A DNA stretch of 64,000 nt. Source: Avena insularis (lineage: Eukaryota > Streptophyta > Magnoliopsida > Poales > Poaceae). Below are positions 54,770 to 64,000 of this stretch, one piece after another (position 1 is the first letter of the stretch; every line of letters starts with the position of its first letter). The notes under the pieces are model-generated. The model did not search any database. It saw nothing but the letters and a program-made list of their open reading frames with translations, and had not been told where the DNA came from. The translations under genes and the position numbers were made by a program. The DNA lies in the NCBI GenBank assembly GCA_023614405.1, contig CM042692.1, forward strand, positions 122,629,503 to 122,693,502, read 5' to 3'.

Positions 54770-57700
54770 CTGGCGGCAGTGGCGGCGATAGCGGTGACGG
54801 AAGCGGTGGCAAAGAAGGAGAGCTTTCGCGGGCTCTGGATTCCCTGCGCGCTCAACAATGAGGGTCTCAAGAACATGTAGAAAGAAGGGCTCCTCCGTGC
54901 CGATGACTAGCGGAGCGGCTTCGGGGAAACCGTCCCCAACCCGCGCGACGGCGAGCGGGTCCACTTCGGCACCCACCTCGATAGAGGTTTGTCATTTACT
55001 CCCTCGGAGTTCTTCTCTGAGGTGATTGATCATTACGGAGTTCAACTCCATCATCTTCCTCCCAACTCTCTCTTAGAGATGAGCGCGTACGCTTCATTGT
55101 GTGAGGGCTTTCTCGGCATTAGGCCGAGTTTGACTCTATTCCGGTACTATTTTCATGTCCGGAGAAACTCCATTACCGTCGGTGTTCCTTACATCACCGG
55201 TACTATTAGTTTTTCGCTTAGACGCGAGCGCACGTATCCCAAAATTTTAGCTAGTGACTCGGTCAAACAATGGCCAGCCACATTCTTCTATCATAGGGAT
55301 ATTCCGGCTCCCGGCAAAGCCACTGCTTTGCCGGCTTTCATCGATGGAGCTGCCACGGCCCAACCATCCTGGGACGAGGCTGCTTTGGCTCTCACCGACG
55401 ATCTGATCCTCGCTAAGAGGCGGATCGAATACTTGATCAAACACAAGGGTCTGAAGGGATCCGACTTGGTCCAATGCTGGGTCTCACGTCGGATCCAGCC
55501 CCTTTAGTACCACGGAACCCGACTGATGCACTCCATCATGTCGTCCAAGAAAGACTCCCTCCGCATCAGCCCCAAAGCCTACACCACTCAAGGCTACATA
55601 AGCTAGGTCAAGTGGCTAATTAGGGAGCGGGTCGAGAGGAGAATCCCGGAGGTTTCTCTGGATATGCACACGGCAGAAAACCCCGTAGTGCCGGTAAGCT
55701 TCTAACAGTATACCTTTTTATGTGTTTCAATCTTCGAGTTACATTGCAATACTGATATGTTTTCTTATTTTCAGCTTGCTGATCTCCCCGAGTCGGAACT
55801 TGCTCCACTCGAAGGATATCCTCCAGAGTTCTCTCAGGAGGTAGAAGTGGTCCCATTGCCGGATCTTGCGCTCAAGAAGCGCAAAGCTCCGACAGTGGCT
55901 GTCAGCACAAAAGAGGTGCCTGTCATGAAGAGGTAACTTTCAATCACAACTTCGGCCTTTGTACTTTACTCGAATTTCTTTCCGAGATGTAATGTTTCCG
56001 ACTTTACTACATTCTCAGAGCAAAACCGCTCATCAAGGGTAAGGGGAAAGGGATTTCTTCGAAGCCCTTGCGTCAGACGAAGCTTACCATAGCTTCTCCT
56101 GCCGTGGCTCCTCCGACTCCTGCCTCTCAACCTTCCGCAACGCCGGTGATCTCTCTGGATGCCGCAGAAGATCCGGCTCCTTCAACGGAGCATGCGACCC
56201 TTGAGTCGCAAACTAACTTCACCATGGGTGAGTCAGATTTGGATAAGGGTGAACCCTCTTTGGGTAATGATCCCTCGGCAGAGACCTTCGCCGAAAACCT
56301 TATCAGCAATCCGGGACTTGCCAAGTTTGGCATGTCCCGGAAATCTGCTGAAGAAATCCAGCGGCTCGCCAGGCAATGCCTGGAGAAAAGAAACTTATCT
56401 GCCGAAGAAGAAGCGCAAGAGGCAGAGGACGTTAAGTTCTCCGACCTTCTTGCCCAGGTGCGCCTTTGCAACGAGAGAATAAGGACTAGTGAGCTTCCAA
56501 CAGCACCGGTGATTCCTCTGACTCTCGCCGAGAAGGTGGCCGTTGAAGTGAACGCGAGTTTGGATAAACTCACTCGCGAACAATATGTACGTCGGAATTC
56601 CAACTCCTGTTTTTCCTTTATTTCATATCATATCCTCTAGCCCCCAATCATGAAGTAGGATAAAATTCCGGGTTTATGCTTCATTAGGATGCCAAAGAAC
56701 GAACTAGTGTAGCCCCCAAGGCTCGTGCTGATATTAGCAAAAATATTAGCCCGAGTCTTTAGTAGATTTCTGACTTTGGGTATTCTGACTTACAGAAAGT
56801 ATGTTCCTATAATCAGGATTTATTGAAGAATGTCTGCGATAAGCGGAGAGAGATCAAGGCTCTCCGACTTAAAAATGTTGAACTTAAAGTTGCCAAGGAT
56901 GAGGCCGAAGGTAAACATTCCGAGACTCAAACCTTGTCTTTGTATTTTCAATGTCGATTTTGTTCTTGAACTGTTGTTCTTTTTGACTTTCAGCACTGGT
57001 GAAACAATCCTGCGCCATGATTGAAGAGGCCGAGAACCTCAAGACCTTGGTGGTGGAGAACAAGGAGCTTCGCCAAGAGCTGGACCAGCTCAAGGCAAAT
57101 CATGAAAAGAGCATTGCTCAAGTCCTTGAGTCCTCCTCCATGGCTACTGAAGAGCGTGATCGCAAGATCGTTGCTCAAGATAAAACAATCTTGGACCTCA
57201 AGAATGAACTTAGCAGAGAGAGGGACCTGTCCTAGGCGCTCTGAGATGAACTCCAGAGTCTCCGGGAGGAGAAGACCAAAATTGACGACGTCATTTTCGG
57301 TACGTTCCATCTGTCTGATTTGTCTTTTTCTTCGACTTCTACCAATGTCGGATTTTTCTTAACTTGTTTTGTGTATAGGTCCTCTGAACTTGACGGATTC
57401 TTCCTCCACCGAGCCCCTTACCCACCGGCTTACCCAAGTCGGTGACCTGCTTCATGACTTCTGCCAATCCCTTGAGGACATCGGCGAAGCTCTCAAGATT
57501 CTAGACATGCACAGCATGTCGGATTTTCAGGTGCAGGACAAGGCAAAGGAGATGCCGCAACTTGTTCAGGATTGGAACATGTCCTACGCGCGGGATGCTG
57601 CGCATAACGCTCTCACCATGGTCATGAGCCACTATGGAAACATGGAAATATGGCAAGTGACCAGAGGGTACTGCAAAGTAGATGAAGACGGCCAGGAGCA

Positions 57701-57932
57701 GGACCTTCAAGCCATCATGCACTCCTGTGTCGAATATGGGTGTCACGTGGCTGACCTGACCAGCTACGAGATCCCTTTATTCACCCGCGTGGACACTTCG
57801 CCTCCTCCTCCAGAAGAATCAGTAGAAGTTTCCGACGACGAACGCACCACCTCGGATGCGGACATCTCGGAACGATATCAAGGCGGCGTATCCAGCGAGC
57901 CGGCAGCTCCTTCATCTCCTCCTGCATCATAA
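54770..57932 (+). pseudogene. Opposite-strand gene of Tat element C (Transposase_28-type domain plus coiled coil)
   Basis: Seven apparent exons on the strand opposite to pol: 54,770-55,693, 55,775-55,932, 56,019-56,586, 56,796-56,910, 56,994-57,299 and 57,379-57,932, with a possible further leader exon. All listed junctions are GT-AG and keep phase. Exon 1 carries the plant Transposase_28-type (putative gypsy-type transposon) domain: PNPRDGERVHFGTHLDRGLS, YGVQLHHLPPNSLLEMSAYA and LCEGFLGIRP. Later exons give a Pro/Ser-rich linker, a long coiled coil (EAENLKTLVVENKELRQELD) and a conserved C-terminal domain ending in acidic residues. The start codon seems lost (CTG at 54,770). Stops are at 54,878, 54,908, 55,505, 55,604, 57,233 and 57,242. 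Function in Tat elements is unknown. Confidence 0.75.
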
Positions 57933-58514
57933 ATTACCAGAAATATTTGTATTATCCTGAAAAAATATGATGCGTCTGTAAATGTAAAGTACTATGATTT
58001 TGCTAGTGCTAAGCTTTTGATCTATTCAGCACTTTTGGCTTTAATTTTTTGTGTGCCTGAAATGTTTACATAAGCACTTGTATTTTTTTGTCTATACTTA
58101 TCGTTTATCTGGCTGTCCGCCTCGTCCCTTTCGTGAGCCGGCTAAACCTTCTGCCGGAAACTTTGCCGAGCAACGGAGCTCAATTGCTAAACCAGTTTAA
58201 ACTCGGAAACAAAGCCGGCTTCCAGTACCAACAATTCACTACTCGGAAAATGCCCGCATCCAGCAATTAGACAAATAACCAAAGTAAAGACTAGAAATTA
58301 TTAGAGTTATACCCGAGGGTAGCAATTCTAGAATCGGAAATCTAAACCAGAACGAGCATGAGCATAAAGTACTTTTAAGCATTCTGGGATTTTTGACTAT
58401 GACATGATCATTTGGAAATAAGATGGTAAGAACTTCTCAGAAAAAACTTGAGGCAACCAAAACTTTTATTTCTCACAGAACATGTACATATATATGATTA
58501 TAAAGAAGGATAAA
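57933..58514. other. Region between the converging genes of C
   Basis: AT-rich with AATAAA-like and TGTAAATGTAAAG stretches near 57,960-58,000 that could serve as polyadenylation signals for the plus-strand gene. No coding frame supported. Confidence 0.5.
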
Positions 58515-59540
58515 CTAAGAATTAAAGGGACGTAGCTGAGCAATATTCCATGGTATGTCTAACTCATCCGGATTTGTACTGCCTCCAGCTCTCTTTCTCT
58601 TCTTAGTAGCATGTCTTTCTTTGACTGGCCTCATGTCAGTTAAGTAGTACGATCCATTATGCAATACTCGACTAACTAAAAAGGGCCCTTCCCATACTGG
58701 GGAAAGTTTGTGCTTTCTTTGTTGCACAAGCCGGAGAACCAAATCACCTTTATTGAAATATCTGTTTCTGACTCTCTAGCTATGATACTTGCGTAACTTC
58801 TGCTGATAGGCTATAGATCTCATTTCAGCAACGACGCGAACTTCTTCGACTAAGTCGAGATCATTTTGTCGAGAAATCTCGACATCCTCTTCAATATACG
58901 CGGCCACTCTAGGAGAAGTGTGAATCAAATCAGTAGGAATAACTGCTTCTGCGCCATAGACCAAGAAGAAAGGTGTGTATCCGGTTGACCTGTTCAGAGT
59001 CGTTCGTAAACTCCATATTACAGAGGGTAATTCCTCTGCCCAAGATCCCACAGCACGTCATAGTGGTGCTTCGAGTCTCGGTTTTAGGCCTTGTAGGATT
59101 AAACCATTTGCTCTTTCGACTTGTCCGTTAGCCTGTGGATGTGCGATTGACGCAATGTCAAGCCGGATATTTTGCTTGTTGCAGAATTCGGCCAATTCTC
59201 CCATAGAGAAGTTACTCCCGTTGTCCGTGATAATACTATGTGGATAACCATACCGGATTATAATATCCTCGACAAATCTTTTGGCTGTTGCTCCATCACA
59301 ACTAGTGACAGGTTTAGCCTCAATCCATTTGGTGAATTTATCCACCATCACTAAGAGGTGAGTAAATCCACTTGGAGCTCGTATAAAAGGTCCTACCATA
59401 TCAAGCCCCCAGACTGCAAAGGGCCATGTTATAGGTATTGTTCGCAGCTGATCAGCCGGAACATGAGCTTGTTTGGCGTATTTTTGGCAGCCTTTGCACG
59501 TCTTGACTAATCGTTCGGCATCTGTCTGGGCTGTAAGCTA
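58515..59540 (-). pseudogene. Integrase of C, with nonsense codons
   Basis: Retroviral-type integrase of a Ty3/gypsy element, which inserts cDNA into the chromosome. In order on the minus strand: zinc-binding HHCC end (CKGCQKYAKQ just after 59,540; HH in GECGHHAAAKSL before it), catalytic core with MVDKFTKW (D), ITDNGSNF (D) and ANGQVERANG (E), then LRTTLNRSTGYTPFFLVYGA and a C-terminal SPVWEGPFLVSRVLHNGSYY. All catalytic residues remain, but TAG at 59,538-59,540, TGA at 59,058-59,060 and TAG at 58,776-58,778 cut it into pieces. The frame continues across each stop. Confidence 0.9.
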
Positions 59541-61487
59541 GAAAAATCCGTGTCTAAAAGCTTTTGCCACTAAAGATTTGGCTGCAGCGTGGTGACCACA
59601 CTCGCCTTCATAGATTTCCCTTAAGATTTCCACTCCTTCTTCCGGAGATACACAGCGCTGAAAACCCCCAGAAACACTCCGTTTATAGAGCTCACCTTTA
59701 ACAATAGTATAGGCTTTTGCTCGTCGGATAATCTGCCAGCTCATCACCTCGTCTTCGGGTAATTTGCCATCTACCAAATAATCGAGGTAGGGTTGAGTCC
59801 AGCTAGGAATCACAGCCAGAACTGCTATCAAAGGTGAGTCGGATTTGGTCGGATATTCCTCATCTACTCCCTTTATTGAGGGAACTTTAAGGTGCTCTAA
59901 AAAAGTGCCATTCAGGACCTCTTTCCGCGTAGAACCTATCCGAGATAGTGTGTCTCCTTCCTCATTTTCTGCTCGAGGAATATGTTGAACTTCAAATCCT
60001 TCGAACGATTTAGATAGATCATCCACGACAGCTTTATATGCTGTCATGTGCTTATTTGCATTACAAATATGCGACACTTGTTGAGCAACAAGATCTGAAT
60101 CTCCGTAACACATTAAACGTCGGATGCCAATATCCTTAGCAATCCGGATTCCATGCAGCAATGCTTTATACTCGGTAATATTGTTTGTCGCTGTGAAGTG
60201 GATCTGCAACACGTATAAAAGTTTATCTCCTTGGGGTGATTTGAGCACCACGCCAGCCCCCGAGCCCCCTCGAGCCTTAGACCCATCGAAGAAGAGGGTC
60301 CAATATTCCGACTCAGGGAGGATCATGTTCTCCTTCGTCTCTGTCCAATCAGTGACAAAGTCAGCAAGGATCTGGGATTTGATTGATGTCCGAGGTTTAT
60401 ACTCAATATCAAAAGTTGAAAGCTCTATGCCCCATTTAGCGACGCGTCCTGTGGCATCACTGTTGTTGATTATGTCTCTCATGGGAGCTGTGCTCACCAC
60501 GATAATTGGATGCTCCTGAAAGTAGTGTCGTAACTTACGAGATGGTAGAAAAACACCGTAAGCCAACTTTTGATAGTGCGGATACCGTTGTTTTGACTCT
60601 GTTAGGACTTCACTGACAAAGTAAGTCGGACGCTGCACCAGGTGCTCCTGATTTTCCTCCGGTCTCTCCACCACCATGACGATACTAACGACCTTATTTG
60701 TCGCAGCAAGATAAAGCAACATCGGTTCCTGGGGTTCCGGCGCTGCAAGGATAGGAGCAGATGAGAGTACTTTCTTCAGGTCTTGTAGTGCAGCTTCGGC
60801 TTCATCAGTCCAAACAAAGTCCTTGGTCTTTTTCAGGAGTTTGTATAATGGTGCGGCTCTTTCACCAAGCCGGCTTACAAACCGACTGACTGCAGCAATG
60901 CAACCAGTTAGTCTTTCTACGTCCTTCAGGCGAGTTGGCCTGGAAATATTGAGTATAGCCTTGATTTTGTCCCGGTTCACCTCTATGCCTCTTTGAGACA
61001 CGATGAAACCTAACAATTTTCCGGATGGTATTCCAAAGAAGCACTTCTTCGGGTTAAGCATGATGTTGTATTTTCGTAGGTTGGCAAATGTTTCCTCCAA
61101 GTCGGAAATCAGTGTTTCCTTCTTTTTGGACATCACCGCAATATCATCCACGTATGCATGTACATTGCGTCCGAATTGGTCATGGAGGCAACGCTGCATC
61201 GTGCGCTGATACGTAGCTCCTACGTTCTTCAGCCCAAAGGGCATCGTAACAAAACAGAAGGTTCCGAAGGGGGTTATGAATGAAGTTTTGACTTTGTCAG
61301 ATTCCTTCATCCAGATTTGGTGATAACCAGAATATGCGTCAAGAAAACAGAGGAGTTTCGAGCCTGCCATAGAATCGATAACTTGATCAATTCTAGGCAG
61401 AGCGAAAGGATCTTTTGGACAAGCCTTGTTCAAGGCAGTATAATCAACACACATCCTTAAATCAGTGGTGTCCTTTTTAGGGACCAT
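59541..61487 (-). pseudogene. Reverse transcriptase with two RNase H domains, element C
   Basis: A 649-codon open segment. Reverse transcriptase motifs: MCVDYTALNKACPKDPFALP, FLDAYSGYHQI, TMPFGLKNVGATYQR and the catalytic YVDDIAVMS near residue 113. A first RNase H-like domain follows (PILAAPEPQEPMLLYLAATN to DFVTDW), with weak catalytic residues. A second, complete RNase H comes near residue 405 (FFDGSKARGGSGAGVVL, NNITEYKALLHGI, YGDSDLVAQQV). Two tandem RNase H domains mark the Tat lineage, where the second is thought to have been acquired. The frame upstream continues past 61,487 into RT N-terminal sequence with stops at 61,593 and 61,740. Its 3' end is cut by TAG at 59,538. Broken as part of pol. 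Confidence 0.9.
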
Positions 61488-62735
61488 TACAGGATTGGCC
61501 GACCACTCAGTGTGGATGACCTCTTCTATGAATCCGGCTAACTCGAGCCGTGCTAGTTCCTTAGCTATTGCCTTATGCTTTTCATCACCAAATCATCGTA
61601 GGGACTGTTTGACGGGTTTAGCGTTCGGGTTTACATTTAGAGAGTGCTCGGCAAGTTCCCTAGGTACTCCAGTCATGTCAGATGGCTGCCATGCGAAGAT
61701 ATCTTGATTTGCTTGGAGGAACTTGACGAGCGTGCTTTCCTATGCACTACGTAGGCCTACGCCTATCTGGGTCACCTTGGAGGGGTCATCATCCTTCAAC
61801 GTCGTCTTCTTTGTATCTTATGATGCCTTGAACTCCGGATTTGGCTTTGTCACCTCCTTCTTCGTTGCGGGCATCTCGGACGGATCTATGCTCTTCTTGA
61901 TCTCCTGGTACTCCTGGGCATCCAGCACGGCTTCAGCAAAGGCGGCATTTCCATCCTCGCACTCTCGCTCTTTCTTCGGGTCTCCCCTGATGGTGATCAC
62001 GCCGTTGGGACCTGGAATTTTCATCATATTGTAAATGTAACACGGACGAGCCATAAAAGCCCAGTAAGCCGGACGTCCGAATATAGCGTGGTACGCGCTC
62101 TTGAACGGGACCACTTCAAAGGAAAGTGCCTCCGTCCAATAGTTCTTTGGAGTTCCAAAGGTAACATCCAAAGTGATCTCTCCCAGGGAATTAGCTTGTC
62201 TTCCTGGGACAACTCCGTGAAAGATCACAGAGCTATGGTTCAGCTGGGTTTCCGAGATCTTCATCTAGCGTAGTGTTTCGACATAGAGAATATTGATACT
62301 GCTACCACCATCCATGAGGGTCTTGGAGAAACCATAACCGTCGATAAGTGGGTTGACGATTAAGGCATATTTTCCTCGCCTGTGTAACTTAGGCGGATTA
62401 TCATCGCGGTCAAATGTGATTGCCACTTCCGACCAGTCCAGATACTGGGGGACAGCCGGAACTGTTGCATTGAGCTCATGTAGAACTGCTTTTTTGACCT
62501 TTGCTGGATGAGATCCGAGGAGTGACATAAGTGTCCTTGGTAGGAAAAGTTTTCTTCCCTTTCGACTTGGGATTTGAAGCATCAGCTTCCTCCATGTCGG
62601 AATCTTCCTTGGTCTCTTTTTCTTTTTCGGGATTCTTCTTTCCCTTCTTCCGCTTAGCTTTGTAGCCCGTGGTGTCATCTCTTTTGATGTCGTCATTGAA
62701 ACGACATTCGGCGTTGGTGTGGGATGAGCCCCCAT
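61488..62735 (-). pseudogene. Protease and RT-leader region of C
   Basis: 62,265-62,735 contains the aspartic protease start: SEVAITFDRDDNPPKLHRRG and the active site LMDGGSSINILY (D-G-G). A TAG at 62,265-62,267 separates it from 61,818-62,264 (SLGEITLDVTFG, AYHAIFGRPAYWAFMA), the rest of the protease. The RT leader (FLQANQDIFAWQPSDMTGVP, then KELARLELAGFIEEVIHTEW) lies at 61,500-61,740 and has TAG at 61,740-61,742 and TGA at 61,593-61,595. The protease would cut the polyprotein. Confidence 0.8.
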
Positions 62736-64000
62736 TGGCGTCTAGGTGATGCACACATGGGTTATTGGAAATGTCGGCCCAAGAGTAGGTTTTGCCTGGT
62801 TGCTGGTCTCCTCTACCCTGGACTCTTGAAGTTCCACGCCCACGCCCGCGGCCTCCGCCACGTCCTCCTCGTCCTCCAGACCCGAAAGTAGCAGTGACCA
62901 CTTCCGTTTCCGTGTTGGGTTTTTCTTCCGAGGTATTTTTGCGCTTTTGAGATTGTTGCTTTGGTTGTTTTGCCGACTAAGGCACAGCCAGGGCATTGAG
63001 CAATCCCTCTGCATCGTCGTCAGCATATGCATACTTGCTCGCTGTTTCTATCATCTCTCCCAAATCAGTGACTTTGTCACACTTCAAGCGATGGTGCAGT
63101 AGACCAATTGGGAGACCTGCAATGAAAGCTTCAATCGCAGTTTGATCATTTACTCCCTCACAGGAGTTCTTGGTGTCAATCCATCGTCCAACGTAATCTC
63201 GGCAAGTTTCTCTGGCCTTCTGGGTGCAGCGTTGTAGGTCTCCGACCGTACAGGGCCTCTGATATGTGCCTTCGAAATTCCGAAAGAACGCACTTTGCAT
63301 GTCATACCAGTTATGGATGGTGTTCTCCGGAAGTTCATTGAGCCATGATCGTGCCGTCTTCCGCAACATAAGTGGGAGATATCGGGTTGCAACCAGGCTG
63401 TTTCCGCCTTTGGCGATGCAGCAAGCTTGGAAAAATCCTGTAGCCAAGTATCTGGCCGAGCAATGCCGTCGTAGGCTTGGATATGCCTTGAGATAGCAAA
63501 TCCTTCCGAGAATCTTGTAGCTCTGATGCGTGGTCCGAAGCACTTTGGGCCCACGTAGATATCATCGTTTTCATAGCGCCGCGCCTCTATGTTGGAGTTG
63601 ATCCTATGCCTTGCGTCGTTCGGGGATAAAGATTGTCCCGAATGTTGGCTGTGGCTGCGGTGCCTTGGAGCCGGACTTCGGCTTCTGCCACCACCTCCTC
63701 CGCCATGTCGTCCTCCTTGCCCTCCTTGGGAGCCGTTGTGATGACTGTTTGGTGGAGAGGGTGGGGCAGCTGGATAGTTTCCGGCTGATCACCGGCCTCC
63801 GTCCGGAACATCATTATTCCGGTTCCGGGGAGGGTCTTGACTATGACGAGCCCCTAGCCTGCTTGTCCCAGCATGGTTTCCGTCGTTTCCTCGTCTGTTG
63901 TTCCCACCACGGTGAGGCTCAGCTGGACGGCTTGCATGTCTAGGAGGTGGCATTTTTTGACGATCCTCCTCCCGACGTTTATCTTTATCTTCTCCCCTTC
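62476..64000 (-). pseudogene. Gag of element C, 5' part beyond the window
   Basis: Minus strand. 62,977-63,543 carries the gag core (ARSWLNELPENTIHNWYDMQ, SAFFRNFEGTYQRPC, DYVGRWIDTKNSC, AFIAGLPIGLLHHRL). A stop at 62,977-62,979 is followed in frame by an RGG-type region (GGRGGRGGGRGRGRG) and a zinc-knuckle-like C-H-H-C (CVHHLDANGGSSHTNAEC) at 62,476-62,975. A frameshift near 62,540 leads into the protease. 63,544-64,000 is charged and Gly/Arg-rich N-terminal sequence in more than one frame. RGG repeats usually bind RNA. Confidence 0.82.

Larger units (their letters stand above)
53686..64000 (-). mobile_element. Element C: Tat-lineage Ty3/gypsy retrotransposon, truncated by the window
   Basis: Left to right: 3' LTR, PPT, an opposite-strand gene (54,770-57,932), then on the minus strand integrase, reverse transcriptase with two RNase H domains, protease and gag. 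The 5' LTR lies beyond 64,000. The second RNase H and the opposite-strand ORF between integrase and 3' LTR are traits of the Tat lineage (as in Grande and RIRE2). It is inserted in element B. B-type sequence can be followed to about 53,678, so the left end is certain only within about 15 bp. Nonsense codons occur in most coding parts. Confidence 0.9.

Noticed and set aside
55247..57310. Minus-strand frames opposite the antisense gene of C (for example 56,127-56,603)
   Set aside because: The plus-strand frames have conserved domain sequence and in-phase splice sites. The minus frames are their complements.
59172..62273. Plus-strand frames opposite pol of C (60,124-60,519, 61,723-62,034 and others)
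   Set aside because: Antisense shadows of reverse transcriptase, protease and integrase.

Overview
This window is nuclear DNA of a large-genome grass and consists almost entirely of transposable elements. I see no intact host gene, tRNA or rRNA gene, or CRISPR array. A decayed LTR at 23,340-24,521 resembles the BARE-1/Angela/WIS copia LTR throughout, and the rest is Athila- and Tat-type Ty3/gypsy DNA, a CACTA, a PIF/Harbinger and a Stowaway. That points to subfamily Pooideae (Triticeae or Aveneae/Poeae). I cannot name the species.

Left third (1-24,521). The window opens inside a minus-strand Athila-like retrotransposon (H, 1-1,703) that cuts a long LTR (1,704-5,459, plus). About 3 kb without genes and a Stowaway MITE (8,394-8,496) follow. 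A full-length PIF/Harbinger transposon (8,877-13,257) carries a frameshifted DDE transposase gene and an open Myb/SANT-like gene. Next is a ruined chromovirus-type gag-pro-int remnant without reverse transcriptase. A CACTA transposon (16,775-23,103, TSD TAG) splits its integrase and carries pieces of a B3-domain gene. The BARE-like LTR follows and is cut at 24,522.

Middle (24,522-53,685). This is a nest of LTR retrotransposons whose target-site duplications (TSDs) can mostly be read. Element B (minus) is the outer layer. Element A (minus, 26,288-52,126, TSD GGTGA) sits in B. Element F (plus, 29,319-44,150, TSD GATAC) sits in A. Element E (minus, 29,724-37,647, TSD CCCGA) sits in the 5' LTR of F. 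A 1,180-bp element G (50,605-51,784, TSD AGAGG) sits beside the TATA box of A's 5' LTR. No pol domain is visible in A, E or F, or in the visible part of B. They keep LTRs, primer-binding sites (PBS) matching tRNA-Asp, polypurine tracts (PPT), gag or gag-protease remnants and a shared internal block. They look like non-autonomous Athila-lineage elements mobilised by partners elsewhere.

Right end (53,686-64,000). Element C is a Tat-lineage Ty3/gypsy element, minus strand, truncated by the window edge. Left to right it has a 3' LTR, PPT, an opposite-strand multi-exon gene (Transposase_28-type domain plus coiled coil), integrase, reverse transcriptase with two RNase H domains, protease and gag. 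Most coding parts carry in-frame stops, many of which fit C-to-T decay, while splice sites stay readable. C also sits in B, so the rest of C, of B and of the BARE-like LTR should lie to the right of the window.
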